Assembly: GCF_031198435.1 (NCBI RefSeq)
Contig: NZ_CP133548.1
Span: forward strand, 2,390,001 to 2,454,000
DNA length: 64,000 bases
Reading direction: 5' to 3'
DNA from: Pleionea litopenaei
GTDB taxonomy: Bacteria > Pseudomonadota > Gammaproteobacteria > Enterobacterales > Kangiellaceae
Position numbers and translations under genes: made by a program
Notes under the pieces: generated by a model
Databases searched by the model: none
Told to the model about the DNA's origin: nothing
What the model saw: only the letters and a program-made list of their open reading frames with translations
Part shown: positions 42,981 through 52,573 of the stretch, in pieces
Position numbering within the stretch: the first letter of the stretch is position 1
How the letters are laid out: the number at the start of each line of letters is the position of its first letter

Positions 42981-45005
42981 ATGATCTTACGCGCTGTTGG
43001 ATTGACGCTTCTCGCCATGTTTTCATTATCAGGTTTTGCAAAGGACGTCTTTGAACGAGATACATTTCAGCTCGACCCAACAACCTGTCCTTTCTCAGAC
43101 GCTATCGCCAGAGAAAAACATAGAATTCACTGTTTCCTACTAGAAGTACCTGAAAACCGAGAAAAGCCTGACTCTCGTTTTATCGAACTGCTCGTTGTCA
43201 AACTAGATGCCCAGACTAAAAGTGCCGATAAAATTGAAGCGAGGAAACGGGCGGACGAAAAACGATCCGATCCGGTCATTTATTTAACCGGCGGACCAGG
43301 CGCAAAAGTACTCACTTACGTTCAAAGATTTAAGCATCATGGTATTTTAGATCGCCGCGATCTTTACATACTCGAACAGCGAGGCATTGGCTGGTCAGCC
43401 GATTTTTGTCCCTTTTATTCACTCAGAAACCCACACCAATTGATTCAGCCTTCTTTTGAAGAGCATTTAGCGGCACAGAACCAACAAGCCCTTGAGTGCG
43501 CAGAGAGAGCAAGTCGAACAGGCGTAGACTTAACGGGTTACAACACTATTGAAAATGCCCGAGATGTCAAAGCGCTGAGACAGTCACTGTCACTTGATCA
43601 ATGGAACGTTTGGGGAATTAGTTACGGTTCGATTTTGGGACAAGCTTACGTTCAACAAGATGAGTCCGCGATTAAAGCCATCGCGCTAGATGCAATTATG
43701 CCGTTAAATGCACGTGATGACGCCCTACATTGGCGCGTAGTGAACTGGTACAACCGCGTACTCCTGATACTTGATGAAACCTGTTCTAAGCAAAGTGATT
43801 GTGCCAAGCACTATGGCAACAGTTCGAAAAAGCTCAGAGAAGCAATTTCATCGGTCGTGAATAACCCCATTGAAATTAATTTAAAGCAAACGCCGGAGAA
43901 TCCTAAAGGTAAGAAGTACTATTACAGTGATACGGTAGCGATGGCGCCATTTATGTTTTTTTATGAACAAAAAAACTATCCGGCCATTCCCGCATTAATT
44001 CATCATTGGAGTGATGCGGTGATTAACCGAAATGACGATGTTTTCACCCTAATGAGTCATCTGTCTAATAATTTTTTTAGCAGTAGCCCAGGTATGCGTG
44101 ACGCGATTTTATGCAACGACGGTGGTTTCGACTCTTTAGCTGCCTCGGCCGCTGCCGATGAAAAAGACCACCCAATTTTATCATTAGGTCGCGGAACCGC
44201 TGCTGCTGCAAAAGACGAGAGTCTCGGCTGTCGATCAATGGGGCTTTACCCGCGCGATGCAAAGGAATATCAACTGACCAAAACCGAAATACCTGCCTTA
44301 ATTATTGAGGGTGCTATGGACCCTATTACTCCACCACCACTGGCGCAGGTTATTTTGCCGGGATTTAAAAACGGAACCTATGTTGAATTTCCGTACGCTG
44401 GCCATGGCCCCTCACGCTCGGTGGCGTGCGCCGGAGAGATGTTAAATTTGTTTTTCGATAATCCTGATTCAAAACCGGATCTCAGTTGCACCAAACAAAT
44501 CTCCACGCCTGACTTTGTCGCTCCTTTATTTAAAACCAACTTGGTAGCGAATTTGGGAGCCCGTTTTTTTAACGATCGTTCCAGTATCATTGCACCCGCC
44601 TTCTGGGCTGTGAGTAGTTCGGTTCTACTGAGCTTTGCATTTATTTTATTAAGCGTTCAAGCAGCGACCCGTTGGTTCGACAAACGGCAAGCCGTTATCA
44701 CTGACGGAGTGCGATTGGTTATTTGGACCACCAGCCTCTTCGCTGTGATCAGCCTTTGTTTGTATGCCTATGGAATAAGTCAGACTTATCAATTGACGCC
44801 CTTCTTATTGCTGTTCGGGTTTGAGAATACGGCGACATATGGCTATTTGATGTCTTACCTTACATTAATTTTAGGAATTGCTAGCGGCGTACTGCTTTAC
44901 CGCTCTCAACGTTCATTTGGTTTACCACTAACCACCTTCGTTGGTTTTTTTATAACCGCATTAGCAGCCATTGCTTACGGCTTATTTAATATTATTTGGA
45001 TTTAA
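42981..45005 (+). CDS. Exported alpha/beta-hydrolase (S33/TAP-like) with C-terminal membrane helices
   Basis: The product has 674 residues. A signal sequence (about 1-20) is followed by an alpha/beta-hydrolase of the prolyl aminopeptidase / tripeptidyl-peptidase-like group. The oxyanion region is YLTGGPGAK, the nucleophile elbow GISYGS, the acid Asp is in IEGAMDPITPPP and the His in YAGHGPS. From about residue 545 to the end there are four or five hydrophobic helices, an extension not usual for this family, which would tether the enzyme to the membrane with the catalytic part outside. A peptidase or esterase role is likely; the substrate is unknown. Confidence 0.8.
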   Translation: MILRAVGLTLLAMFSLSGFAKDVFERDTFQLDPTTCPFSDAIAREKHRIHCFLLEVPENREKPDSRFIELLVVKLDAQTKSADKIEARKRADEKRSDPVIYLTGGPGAKVLTYVQRFKHHGILDRRDLYILEQRGIGWSADFCPFYSLRNPHQLIQPSFEEHLAAQNQQALECAERASRTGVDLTGYNTIENARDVKALRQSLSLDQWNVWGISYGSILGQAYVQQDESAIKAIALDAIMPLNARDDALHWRVVNWYNRVLLILDETCSKQSDCAKHYGNSSKKLREAISSVVNNPIEINLKQTPENPKGKKYYYSDTVAMAPFMFFYEQKNYPAIPALIHHWSDAVINRNDDVFTLMSHLSNNFFSSSPGMRDAILCNDGGFDSLAASAAADEKDHPILSLGRGTAAAAKDESLGCRSMGLYPRDAKEYQLTKTEIPALIIEGAMDPITPPPLAQVILPGFKNGTYVEFPYAGHGPSRSVACAGEMLNLFFDNPDSKPDLSCTKQISTPDFVAPLFKTNLVANLGARFFNDRSSIIAPAFWAVSSSVLLSFAFILLSVQAATRWFDKRQAVITDGVRLVIWTTSLFAVISLCLYAYGISQTYQLTPFLLLFGFENTATYGYLMSYLTLILGIASGVLLYRSQRSFGLPLTTFVGFFITALAAIAYGLFNIIWI

Positions 45006-45072
45006 TTCTATCGAGTTACTATTTTTAATACTTAGGTAGGCAATATGCTTTAATAAATATGCGAGTGAATTT

Positions 45073-47172
45073 ATGTTGAATAGGGCCGTTTTCTGGATTT
45101 TGCTAGCGTGTGCTGCGCTTCTCACAGCAAAGGCTTCCGCAACGCCTTCTTCTTGGTTCAACGACTATAAAAACCACCAACATAGTGATCCTTTCTTAGC
45201 CATCGAGTCCTTAGAAAAATGGCTCAATGAAAATGCTCAAAGTGACGTCGCCATTGACGGCGAGGCGTATTTTCGACTCACTCAGCTCTATTTTAAAGTG
45301 GGTCGAACAACACAAGCGAAATCAACTATCGAATTGCTAAAGAGCCAAGAAGAACAACTCAGTGAACAAGGAAAGGTATGGCTAGGGTTGGCACAGGTCA
45401 GTGGTTTGTTAGCGGAAGTAAAAGTCGACCCTGCGCGCGCTATTCTTATCGATATTAAGTCAGATGCTCTTAACAACAACAAAACAATGGCAGCCTACTT
45501 TTATTATCTTGAAGGTCAACAACGATCGTTGAACAGTCTATATGAAGACGCAATATCCGATTTAAATGAAGCCGGTATTATCGCAGAGTCCATTGATGAG
45601 ACATACATTCAATTAGGGGTGCTTTCTCATCTGGTTAATATCCAATATTACATGGAGCAGTACGAAGAATCGCTAAAAACCAATCAATTACTCGCCGAAA
45701 AAGCACTGTCTTTAAATGATAACTTTATTAGAATTTTCACCTACTCAAATGCCATGAATATCTACTATATGATGGCCAATAAAAAAAATATGGAGATAGG
45801 GACACTCACCGATCAGTCCGATATCGATAGGGCCGAAGCTATTCATCAGGATTACATTCAAAAATCCACTTTTTATAGAAACAAAATATTCGACGAGGCA
45901 AGAGAAGTAGGGGCATTCAAACCCTATTTAAGAGCAAAAATTCAACTTCAAAATGAGTTTCTTCGAGAAGAAGACTTTGATAAAGCAATTCAAACGGCTA
46001 AGGAATCTATCGAAACTGCTGAAAAGTATATCAGTCCTTTCGAAAAGGCCGTTTCTTATAATAACCTTTCTATCGCATTACGCGCACAAGAGAAGTATGA
46101 AGAAGCGATCGAAGCACTAAAGCAAGCAGAGGTAATCTATCGAGAGATGCAACAAGAGCAATCGATTCTATGGGCACTGGAAGACTATTCGATAATTTAC
46201 GAATTGAAAGGAGACTTCGAAGCTGCTCTCGACTACCGAAAGCAATTGCACAATGAATCAATGGCATTAGTGCGAAAAACAAATAATGACAAAGTTCTAG
46301 AGCTACAAAAAATATTCGAAAGCGAGAAAAAACAAAGGGAAATCGATAGACTTCATCAAATTAATCAACTCAATGAAACAAAGCTTAGTGATCAGCGAGC
46401 CATTTTAGCGCTATCAGTCACTTCGGTCATTTTTGTTGTGATCGCACTTTTATTGGCTTATCGTCGTAATAAAGACATCGCCAATAAAAATGCTTTGCTC
46501 GACGAACTCAATTCAAAACTGAAAGAGCAAGCGTTACGAGATCCATTAACTAAACTTTATAATCGACGTTTTATAAACGAAGTTCAGCATAAACTTGTAA
46601 GTCGAGCATTAAGAGAGAAAAATCGTTCTAAAAGAAAGTTAGGATTAGTCTTGCTAGACATCGATCATTTCAAAGCCGTTAACGATCAATATGGTCATGA
46701 TACCGGTGACCAAGTTTTGCTATCCGTCGCAAACGATCTAACCCATAGTTTACGTAGCGAAGACATCGCTGTTCGATGGGGAGGAGAAGAATTCTTGGTG
46801 ATACTCACTGATACCGATAAACATGGTATTACGCAATTTTGTGAGCGTATGTTGAACAGCCGAAGTTCGCAAACAGTGAACTTAAAGGGGCAGTCACTAA
46901 CCGTTACCACGTCTCTGGGTTACTTATTATTTCCATTCAGTACAGGGGAAGAGAGCAGTTTAACTTGGGATGAATCACTCAAGCTTCTCGACAACCTGCT
47001 TTATTTAGCGAAAGAAAACGGACGAAATCAAGGCGCCACTATTAAAAACCACAAATCATCTCTGTCTGAAGAAGACAAAAAGAACCTACTCTCTTTACAG
47101 GCGAGTTACGATGGTCGTATTTTCGCTGCGAAAGGGATCGCTGTCGATTGGTTAAAACCACTGTCTCAATAA
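45073..47172 (+). CDS. TPR-sensor diguanylate cyclase
   Basis: The product has 699 residues. A signal peptide (about 1-23) precedes a periplasmic helical region with tetratricopeptide-like repeats (about 60-420; one clear copy is YNNLSIALRAQEKYEEAIEA), a coiled coil, a membrane helix near 440-462 and a cytoplasmic GGDEF domain. The active motif GGEEF is at 570-574, with DIDHFKAVNDQYGH upstream and an RSED I-site (561-564). It should make cyclic di-GMP in response to a protein or peptide bound in the periplasm. A strong terminator follows. Confidence 0.9.
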   Translation: MLNRAVFWILLACAALLTAKASATPSSWFNDYKNHQHSDPFLAIESLEKWLNENAQSDVAIDGEAYFRLTQLYFKVGRTTQAKSTIELLKSQEEQLSEQGKVWLGLAQVSGLLAEVKVDPARAILIDIKSDALNNNKTMAAYFYYLEGQQRSLNSLYEDAISDLNEAGIIAESIDETYIQLGVLSHLVNIQYYMEQYEESLKTNQLLAEKALSLNDNFIRIFTYSNAMNIYYMMANKKNMEIGTLTDQSDIDRAEAIHQDYIQKSTFYRNKIFDEAREVGAFKPYLRAKIQLQNEFLREEDFDKAIQTAKESIETAEKYISPFEKAVSYNNLSIALRAQEKYEEAIEALKQAEVIYREMQQEQSILWALEDYSIIYELKGDFEAALDYRKQLHNESMALVRKTNNDKVLELQKIFESEKKQREIDRLHQINQLNETKLSDQRAILALSVTSVIFVVIALLLAYRRNKDIANKNALLDELNSKLKEQALRDPLTKLYNRRFINEVQHKLVSRALREKNRSKRKLGLVLLDIDHFKAVNDQYGHDTGDQVLLSVANDLTHSLRSEDIAVRWGGEEFLVILTDTDKHGITQFCERMLNSRSSQTVNLKGQSLTVTTSLGYLLFPFSTGEESSLTWDESLKLLDNLLYLAKENGRNQGATIKNHKSSLSEEDKKNLLSLQASYDGRIFAAKGIAVDWLKPLSQ

Positions 47173-47212
47173 AACTTAAACCGATGCACCTCTCAACGCC
47201 TGAAGAACAATA

Positions 47213-47236
47213 AAAAGGCCCCTTTCGGGGCCTTTT
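47213..47236. terminator. Bidirectional intrinsic terminator
   Basis: AAAAGGCCCC and GGGGCCTTTT form a perfect 10-bp stem with a TTTC loop. It has A/T runs on both flanks and lies between the convergent GGDEF and small-protein genes. Confidence 0.9.
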
Positions 47237-47240
47237 CGCA

Positions 47241-47423
47241 TTACTGTAGCCAGGTATCTTCAGTAAGCTCTTTTAGACGCTTTCGCTCAAAGTAATTCTC
47301 TAAGTCACGTTTGACTTCGTGATGGCTGCGATGAGACTTGTGCGCCTTTTTACCTCGAAAGTCTTCGTCATCCCAATGATGTTTATTGGCTCGACTGCGA
47401 CTTACACGACCTGAAGATTGCAT
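47241..47423 (-). CDS. Small basic protein, conserved-looking
   Basis: The 60-residue protein is very rich in Lys, Arg and His (HHWDDEDFRGKKAHKSHRSHH) with a C-terminal amphipathic helix (EVKRDLENYFERKRLKELTE). GAGGTA precedes the ATG at good spacing and a strong terminator follows the stop, so it is very probably expressed. The layout (acidic DDEDF patch, then a basic helix) resembles short gammaproteobacterial proteins of unknown role such as the PA3496 type, but I cannot confirm that. Confidence 0.65.
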   Translation of the reverse strand: MQSSGRVSRSRANKHHWDDEDFRGKKAHKSHRSHHEVKRDLENYFERKRLKELTEDTWLQ

Positions 47424-47575
47424 AAATTTACCTCACTAGATTGAGCACCTTCAATGACAATATAGAACCGCTGGTCTCTAGATGCTAACGAAATCTATTG
47501 TTGCTCACGATAAATTTATTTTGTTAATCTTGCGCGACTATCACAAATTTTGATGCCAAGATAAAGGGTTCTAAG

Positions 47576-47998
47576 ATGGGTGCAATTTGGAAGAAACAAG
47601 TAACGGCTGAAGCCTTAAATGCTCGTAATAACAACACGTTAGCTAGCCATCTAAAGATGGTCGTCGAAGAAATCGGTGATGATTATGTCGTCGTTTCTAT
47701 GCCAGTGAATGAAACCACACATCAACCAATGGGATTACTTCACGGTGGAGCATCGGTGGCTCTCGCAGAAACAGTGGGCAGTATCGCCAGCAATATTGCC
47801 GTTGATGACCAGCATTTTTGTGTTGGCATGGAAATCAATGCGAATCATATTAAGGCCATGCGTCAAGGGACCGTTTTGGCTACGGCTAAACCTTTGCACC
47901 TAGGTAAGGCATCTCATGTCTGGGAAATTCGAATCGTTAACGCTCAAGGTGACCTGGTTTGCATATCCCGCTTAACCATGGCCGTAAGAAAAATTTAA
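47576..47998 (+). CDS. Hotdog-fold acyl-CoA thioesterase, MenI/YdiI-like
   Basis: The 140-residue protein closely resembles E. coli YdiI (MenI): the start IWKKQVTAEALNAR, PVNETTHQPMGLLHGGASVA with the catalytic acid in the following LAETVGS, GMEINANHIKAMRQG and KPLHLGKASHVWEI. MenI hydrolyses 1,4-dihydroxy-2-naphthoyl-CoA in menaquinone synthesis, while the family also cleaves other aryl-CoAs. No men genes are nearby, so the physiological substrate is open. Confidence 0.85.
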   Translation: MGAIWKKQVTAEALNARNNNTLASHLKMVVEEIGDDYVVVSMPVNETTHQPMGLLHGGASVALAETVGSIASNIAVDDQHFCVGMEINANHIKAMRQGTVLATAKPLHLGKASHVWEIRIVNAQGDLVCISRLTMAVRKI

Positions 47999-48050
47999 CT
48001 CAGTAGCGAGGTTATCAAGCAAACGGGTTAGCACATCGCCTAGGGTTTGC

Positions 48051-48473
48051 TTAATCAGCCTCTCTGTTGGCTTCGTTGAACTGCTTGAAGTTGTTTAATA
48101 TGGCTTGCCAGCCTTGGCGTTGAAGCTCAATAGAATGTTGAGTTTCTGGTTCAAACACCTGGGTAACCCGTGTACCAGACTCATCTTTCTCAAAGCTTAC
48201 CCATACCTGCCTGCCGTCTTCGAGGCGATAGTCAATTTGAGCCCCTTCTTTAATGCTTTGATACGAGCCCCTAAGATCAAATCCGACATTGCCATCGACA
48301 GACTCCATCCGAAAACAGAAAGCGCCCCCCTCAGATAAGTCAATTTGAGCATCCGGGCAGCACCAGTCGTCACTTGCAAAGTTCCATTGCATAATATCGT
48401 CTGGATTAGTCCAGGTACGCCAAACTTGATCAAGTTCGGCATTGATCGTTGCAGTCACAGTGATAGTCGACAA
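48051..48473 (-). CDS. SRPBCC-fold protein, AHSA1-like
   Basis: The 140-residue START-like protein belongs to the Activator-of-Hsp90-ATPase homologue 1-like family: AELDQVWRTWTNPDDIMQWN at the start, DLSEGGAFCFRMES in the middle and QGWQAILNNFKQF at the end. These proteins bind small hydrophobic ligands; bacterial functions are mostly unknown. The start is TTG with GAGGAGA eight bases upstream, a strong ribosome site. It stands alone. Confidence 0.82.
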   Translation of the reverse strand: MSTITVTATINAELDQVWRTWTNPDDIMQWNFASDDWCCPDAQIDLSEGGAFCFRMESVDGNVGFDLRGSYQSIKEGAQIDYRLEDGRQVWVSFEKDESGTRVTQVFEPETQHSIELQRQGWQAILNNFKQFNEANREAD

Positions 48474-48527
48474 AGTGGTGTCTCCTCGATATTGACCATG
48501 GTTTGGAATAGATTAACCATCTCCAAC

Positions 48528-48938
48528 TTAACGTATTTGCTGGCCAGGCTCTATAACCCAACAGCGCGGATGCGCAGTAAACCCCAAATGCTCATAATAA
48601 CTATGCGCTGCCGGAGCTGCTAATAATATAAGCGTACATTTTGGGCCGAGTTGATCGAGAGTCAACAGTTGAAGTCGGCGACCAACGCCTTGATTTTGAA
48701 ACCTCTGATCAACGGCGAGATCGGACAAATAACAACAAAAGGAATAATCCGTCACACTCCGCGCCACCCCGACCAGCGTCTCTTCATGCCACGCCGTAAT
48801 CATCACATCGGCATTAGTGACCATTTGTGTTAAACAATCGTCATCATCGATTGGTCGACGCTCACTGAGCGAAGAACGTTGTAATAGTTCTTTAAATTGC
48901 TGGGTATTGATTTCTTTATCACTGAAATACTCAATCAT
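48528..48938 (-). CDS. GNAT-family N-acetyltransferase
   Basis: The 136-residue GNAT protein has SDLAVDQRFQNQGVGRRLQL, containing the acetyl-CoA pyrophosphate loop (Q/R-x-x-G-x-G/A pattern), and a C-terminal AAPAAHSYYEHLGFTAHP strand-helix typical of motif B. The acceptor is unknown. Its ATG overlaps the yceH stop (ATGA), so the two are translationally coupled. Confidence 0.85.
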   Translation of the reverse strand: MIEYFSDKEINTQQFKELLQRSSLSERRPIDDDDCLTQMVTNADVMITAWHEETLVGVARSVTDYSFCCYLSDLAVDQRFQNQGVGRRLQLLTLDQLGPKCTLILLAAPAAHSYYEHLGFTAHPRCWVIEPGQQIR

Positions 48939-49609
48939 GAGTCAACTCGCTCGCTTAAGACTTGTTTAATATCGATCAGCTCTTGAGTCAAAAGCTCAAG
49001 TTGATGCTCTAATGCATTAACTTTCTGCAAAATATCCAGATTGCTCAGGTGCTCTATATCCGCCATTTGCGAACGTTGAGCAGAGTCAATCGCCTGGTCA
49101 GATTGCGTTGCCGACCCAAAACAATCTGTCCACTTAGACTCCCGTTTACCCGGTTCTCTTTCAAGCTGAATAACTAGGCGCTTTTGCGCGAGTTGATGCA
49201 AGGTTTCATCCACTGAGCCAAGGTCTGAAAACTCATGTAATCGACCACTACGGCTGCGCAACTCACCGGCTGTTTGAGCCCCACGTAATAACAACAAACA
49301 AACCACAGCTGTTTCTGCAGCATTTAACTGCAATTGTCCAAATTCACTATTACAGAAGCGGTGTCGATATTTAGTTACCCGACTGCCACGCTCATAAGCA
49401 GTAACAACATGACCAAGCTCGATCAACTCATCGACCGCCGCTTGAACTTGTTTTTCGGTTAAAGAAAGGACCGGATCGCGACTGCTTTTTTGGTTACATG
49501 CCGCCGTTAAGCTATTCAATGTTAAAGGATAATACTCAGGTGTTGTTTTTTCTTTCTCAATTAAACAACCTATCACTCGAGCTTGGTTTTGCGTCAGTTG
49601 AATGTCCAT
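48935..49609 (-). CDS. yceH: YceH family protein (DUF480)
   Basis: The 224-residue protein matches YceH: the start QLTQNQARVIGCLIEKEKTT, then YPLTLNSLTAACNQKSSRDP, the second winged-helix segment LLLRGAQTAGELRSRSGRLHEF and a coiled-coil C-terminus. It has two winged-helix domains but no demonstrated function; in other bacteria it occurs near envelope and murJ genes. It is coupled to a GNAT gene here. Confidence 0.9.
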   Translation of the reverse strand: MDIQLTQNQARVIGCLIEKEKTTPEYYPLTLNSLTAACNQKSSRDPVLSLTEKQVQAAVDELIELGHVVTAYERGSRVTKYRHRFCNSEFGQLQLNAAETAVVCLLLLRGAQTAGELRSRSGRLHEFSDLGSVDETLHQLAQKRLVIQLEREPGKRESKWTDCFGSATQSDQAIDSAQRSQMADIEHLSNLDILQKVNALEHQLELLTQELIDIKQVLSERVDS

Positions 49610-49792
49610 ATCTTTCCTAATTATTTCATTTTGATTGGATAAGAATCATTTTCCTTAGCCATTTAAATGTAAAAGTTATTAACTATTACACAACAAACAT
49701 TCGAATTAGTGTAGAATTTTATCTTATTTTCTTTACTTTCAACTGACAGTTGTTCGCTGAATTAACCAATAGACCCCCCAACGGATATTTTT

Positions 49793-50464
49793 ATGCGAGT
49801 GTTAGAATTCATCAGGGAAAAGCGAGAGCAGTTTCAAAAACAAAATGCAGAGTTTATCGCAAAGCTTGAACCGCAATTTAAGAATCTTTCCGATAAAGTC
49901 ACCCAAACGTTGGCGAACACCCTGAACAACCCTTGGGTTTCATTTTTTAAACCTTCAGATGATGGCGACGATGAGCCACGGCCGCTTGTCTTATCACCTG
50001 AAGCTGCAAAGGTTTACCAAGAACTGCAAGAACAATTAGGCGAAGAAACGTTTGTTGGTGAGTGGTTGCTGGTTGATCAAAAATGTATTAATCAGTTCGC
50101 TGAAGTAACCGGCGACAAACAATGGATTCATACCGACGCTGAACGAGCGGCTGAAGAGTCTCCATTTAAAACCACCATTGCTCACGGATTCTTGACCTTA
50201 TCGTTGATTCCCGCTTTGACCGATACAGTTAATTCAGACAACAACCCTTATCCTGACGCAAAAATGGTGGTGAATTACGGATTAAATCAGGTTCGCTTTC
50301 CGTTTCCGGTCAAGTCAGGTTCACGAGTGCGAGCAAGAACTCGCCTAATCGGTCTTACCCCAATGAAGCGAAGTATTGAAATAGTGAATGAAGTCAGCAT
50401 CGAAGTTGAGAATAGCAAGCGCTTAGCCTGTGTGGCAGAGACTGTTCTTCGATTGTACTTTTAA
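49793..50464 (+). CDS. MaoC-family (R)-hydratase with N-terminal helical extension
   Basis: The product has 223 residues. The C-terminal 145 form a MaoC hotdog domain with the hydratase motif FAEVTGDKQWIHTD and PFKTTIAHGFLTLSL, containing the catalytic Asp and His. It would hydrate enoyl-CoA to (R)-3-hydroxyacyl-CoA or a related substrate. The first 75 or so residues are an extra amphipathic helical, phasin-like region (FIREKREQFQKQNAEFIAKL) not present in the minimal enzymes. Whether this extension binds polyhydroxyalkanoate granules is speculation; no phaC is nearby. Confidence 0.82.
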   Translation: MRVLEFIREKREQFQKQNAEFIAKLEPQFKNLSDKVTQTLANTLNNPWVSFFKPSDDGDDEPRPLVLSPEAAKVYQELQEQLGEETFVGEWLLVDQKCINQFAEVTGDKQWIHTDAERAAEESPFKTTIAHGFLTLSLIPALTDTVNSDNNPYPDAKMVVNYGLNQVRFPFPVKSGSRVRARTRLIGLTPMKRSIEIVNEVSIEVENSKRLACVAETVLRLYF

Positions 50465-50491
50465 TGGCAACTTGGCGATGGCAAATTAGTA

Positions 50492-51706
50492 ATGACCGTT
50501 AAGGCGACGTCTCCTCTTCGATTTTTACCACTGTTTGCTGCGATTTTTGCAATCACACCGCTGGCCATCGACATGTATCTACCGGCTATGCCCGGCATGG
50601 CGCAGTCATTCCAAGCAGACATCACTCAAATTCAATGGTCACTCAGTATTTTCTTAGCCGGTTATGCGCTCGGAATGTTGAGCTTTGGACCCATGGCCGA
50701 TCATTATGGGCGCAAGGTCTTTCTTTTAACCGGACTCTCCGGATTCATTATTACAAGCTTTTTAATGAGTTTTGCGTCTACCAGTGAAAGCTTTATTGCT
50801 CTTCGCTTTATTCAGGCTCTTTGCGGAGGCGCCGCTACAGTAACCGTTCCGGGTACCATCCGTGACTTATTCGGCTCAAACACGGCCAAAGGTATGGCCT
50901 ACGTTTCCATGGCAATGATGATTGCACCGATGTTAGCACCAACCATAGGCAGTGTGATTCTGTACTTTTCTGATTGGCCATCAATATTTTTAGTATTAGG
51001 TATTTACGGCATTGTAATTTTAGTTTTAACGGTAAAGTTTTTTCCTTTCTTGCCGCCATCAGGACGACAAAATACCGGGCTATTTCTTGGTATATTGCGC
51101 AGTTATGGCGTGGTTTTTAGAAAACGAGTTTGTTATCCGTTCTTATTGACTACCATGTTTACGACCTTGTCGTTTTTCACCTACATTACCTCAGTTTCGT
51201 TTGTCTATATTTCAATTTACGGGGTGAGCGAACAAACCTTTGGCATTTTATTCGGTGCCAATGTCGTTTCATTAATGCTAGGCAACTTTATCAATGCCCG
51301 ATCAGTTTCCAAACATGGGCCGCTGAATATGTTGCGTATGGCTTTGATAGGCGCATTCATTTCTGCCGTCGTTCTGACGTTGCTCATTCATTTCGAAAGC
51401 TCAGTCGGATGGGTCGTCGCAGCTATATTGATTCTAATGTTGCATTTAATGATCATCTCGACCAACTCTGATGCTATGATCCTTATGAGCTTTCCGCACC
51501 AATCGGGAACGGCAACCGCTGTCATCGGAACCCTAAAATTTGGCGCTGGCGCTTTTGCGGGATTGCTTCTATCTTGGATGTATAATGGCACCGCTGAGCC
51601 CTTCTCTAATTTAATACTTTTTTGTGTTACTTTATTAGTCATCGTGCAAACGGTTGTTTGGCTGTTTAAACTACCAACACCCGTTCATGAGAACAGTCAT
51701 CAATAA
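50492..51706 (+). CDS. Bcr/CflA-family multidrug MFS transporter
   Basis: The 404-residue 12-helix transporter starts with the family pattern ITPLAIDMYLPAMPGMAQSF, contains motif A as GPMADHYGRKVF and the motif C-like MMIAPMLAPTIGS. Bcr/CflA proteins export bicyclomycin, chloramphenicol, sulfonamides or cysteine by proton antiport; specificity cannot be inferred. It begins 27 bases after the MaoC gene. Confidence 0.9.
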   Translation: MTVKATSPLRFLPLFAAIFAITPLAIDMYLPAMPGMAQSFQADITQIQWSLSIFLAGYALGMLSFGPMADHYGRKVFLLTGLSGFIITSFLMSFASTSESFIALRFIQALCGGAATVTVPGTIRDLFGSNTAKGMAYVSMAMMIAPMLAPTIGSVILYFSDWPSIFLVLGIYGIVILVLTVKFFPFLPPSGRQNTGLFLGILRSYGVVFRKRVCYPFLLTTMFTTLSFFTYITSVSFVYISIYGVSEQTFGILFGANVVSLMLGNFINARSVSKHGPLNMLRMALIGAFISAVVLTLLIHFESSVGWVVAAILILMLHLMIISTNSDAMILMSFPHQSGTATAVIGTLKFGAGAFAGLLLSWMYNGTAEPFSNLILFCVTLLVIVQTVVWLFKLPTPVHENSHQ

Positions 51707-51742
51707 ATTTTTGCGAATCATACTCTTAAGGTTTAAAAAGCT

Positions 51743-52573
51743 ATGGTAAAGCCCGGACAAATAAACTCTCTCACTATCGTAGAGAAAACGCCTTTTGGAG
51801 CCTATTTAAATGGTGGCAATCAAACGCTAATTTTCGCTCGAAACGCTTTTTTACCTCAAGGAAGTGACATTGGTGACCAGGTAGATGTTTATGTCTATCA
51901 AGACAATGAAGGAGCTTTTCAAGTATCTGATCCTTCAAGCAGTATTAAAGTTGGCGAAATGGCACGGCTAAAAATAGTCGATGTAAACAAGGTGGGCGCC
52001 TTTGCCGATTGGGGCATGCCAAAAGATTTACTCATTCCTTTCGCGGAGCAAACACACCCTCTCAAAGAAGGACAAGCACCGGTTGTTTATGTGTATCAAA
52101 ACAAGGCTGATCAACGCATCGTTGGCTCAACGAAGGTCGATAAGTTTCTAGATAAAGAGCCGCATTCATTTAAAGTCGGTGACCCTGTTTCGATCATTGT
52201 TTTAGACAAGTCAGATCTGGGTATTAAGGTGGCGGTGAATAACAAGTTTAGCGGGTTAATTCATCACGATGATTTACATCGCACTATTAAGTATGGCGAT
52301 CAACTCTCGGCTTTCATTAAAAACATTCGTGCAGATAAAAAGCTGGATATCAGCCTCAACAAACCAGGCATAAGTGGGCGAGATGATCTCGCTGAGAAAA
52401 TACTCGCTCTGTTAAAACAAAATGATGGCGTACTGGCGATGTCCGATAAATCATCACCGGAACAAATTGAGAAAGTATTTAAGGTGAGCAAAAAGCAATT
52501 TAAAACAGCCATCGGCAAATTGTACAAAGACAAATTAATTACTATCGAACCAGACCAAATTAAGTTGCTATAA
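51743..52573 (+). CDS. S1-domain RNA-binding protein, CvfB-like
   Basis: The 276-residue protein has three S1-like beta-barrels (about 1-65, 66-135, 145-210) and a C-terminal winged helix (about 220-276), the layout of CvfB/YitL. FGAYLNGG, VGAFADWGMPKDLLIPF and GLIHHDDL mark the repeats. CvfB binds RNA and influences virulence gene expression in Staphylococcus; the role in gammaproteobacteria is unknown. Its end overlaps the convergent apaH by 6 bases. Confidence 0.85.
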   Translation: MVKPGQINSLTIVEKTPFGAYLNGGNQTLIFARNAFLPQGSDIGDQVDVYVYQDNEGAFQVSDPSSSIKVGEMARLKIVDVNKVGAFADWGMPKDLLIPFAEQTHPLKEGQAPVVYVYQNKADQRIVGSTKVDKFLDKEPHSFKVGDPVSIIVLDKSDLGIKVAVNNKFSGLIHHDDLHRTIKYGDQLSAFIKNIRADKKLDISLNKPGISGRDDLAEKILALLKQNDGVLAMSDKSSPEQIEKVFKVSKKQFKTAIGKLYKDKLITIEPDQIKLL

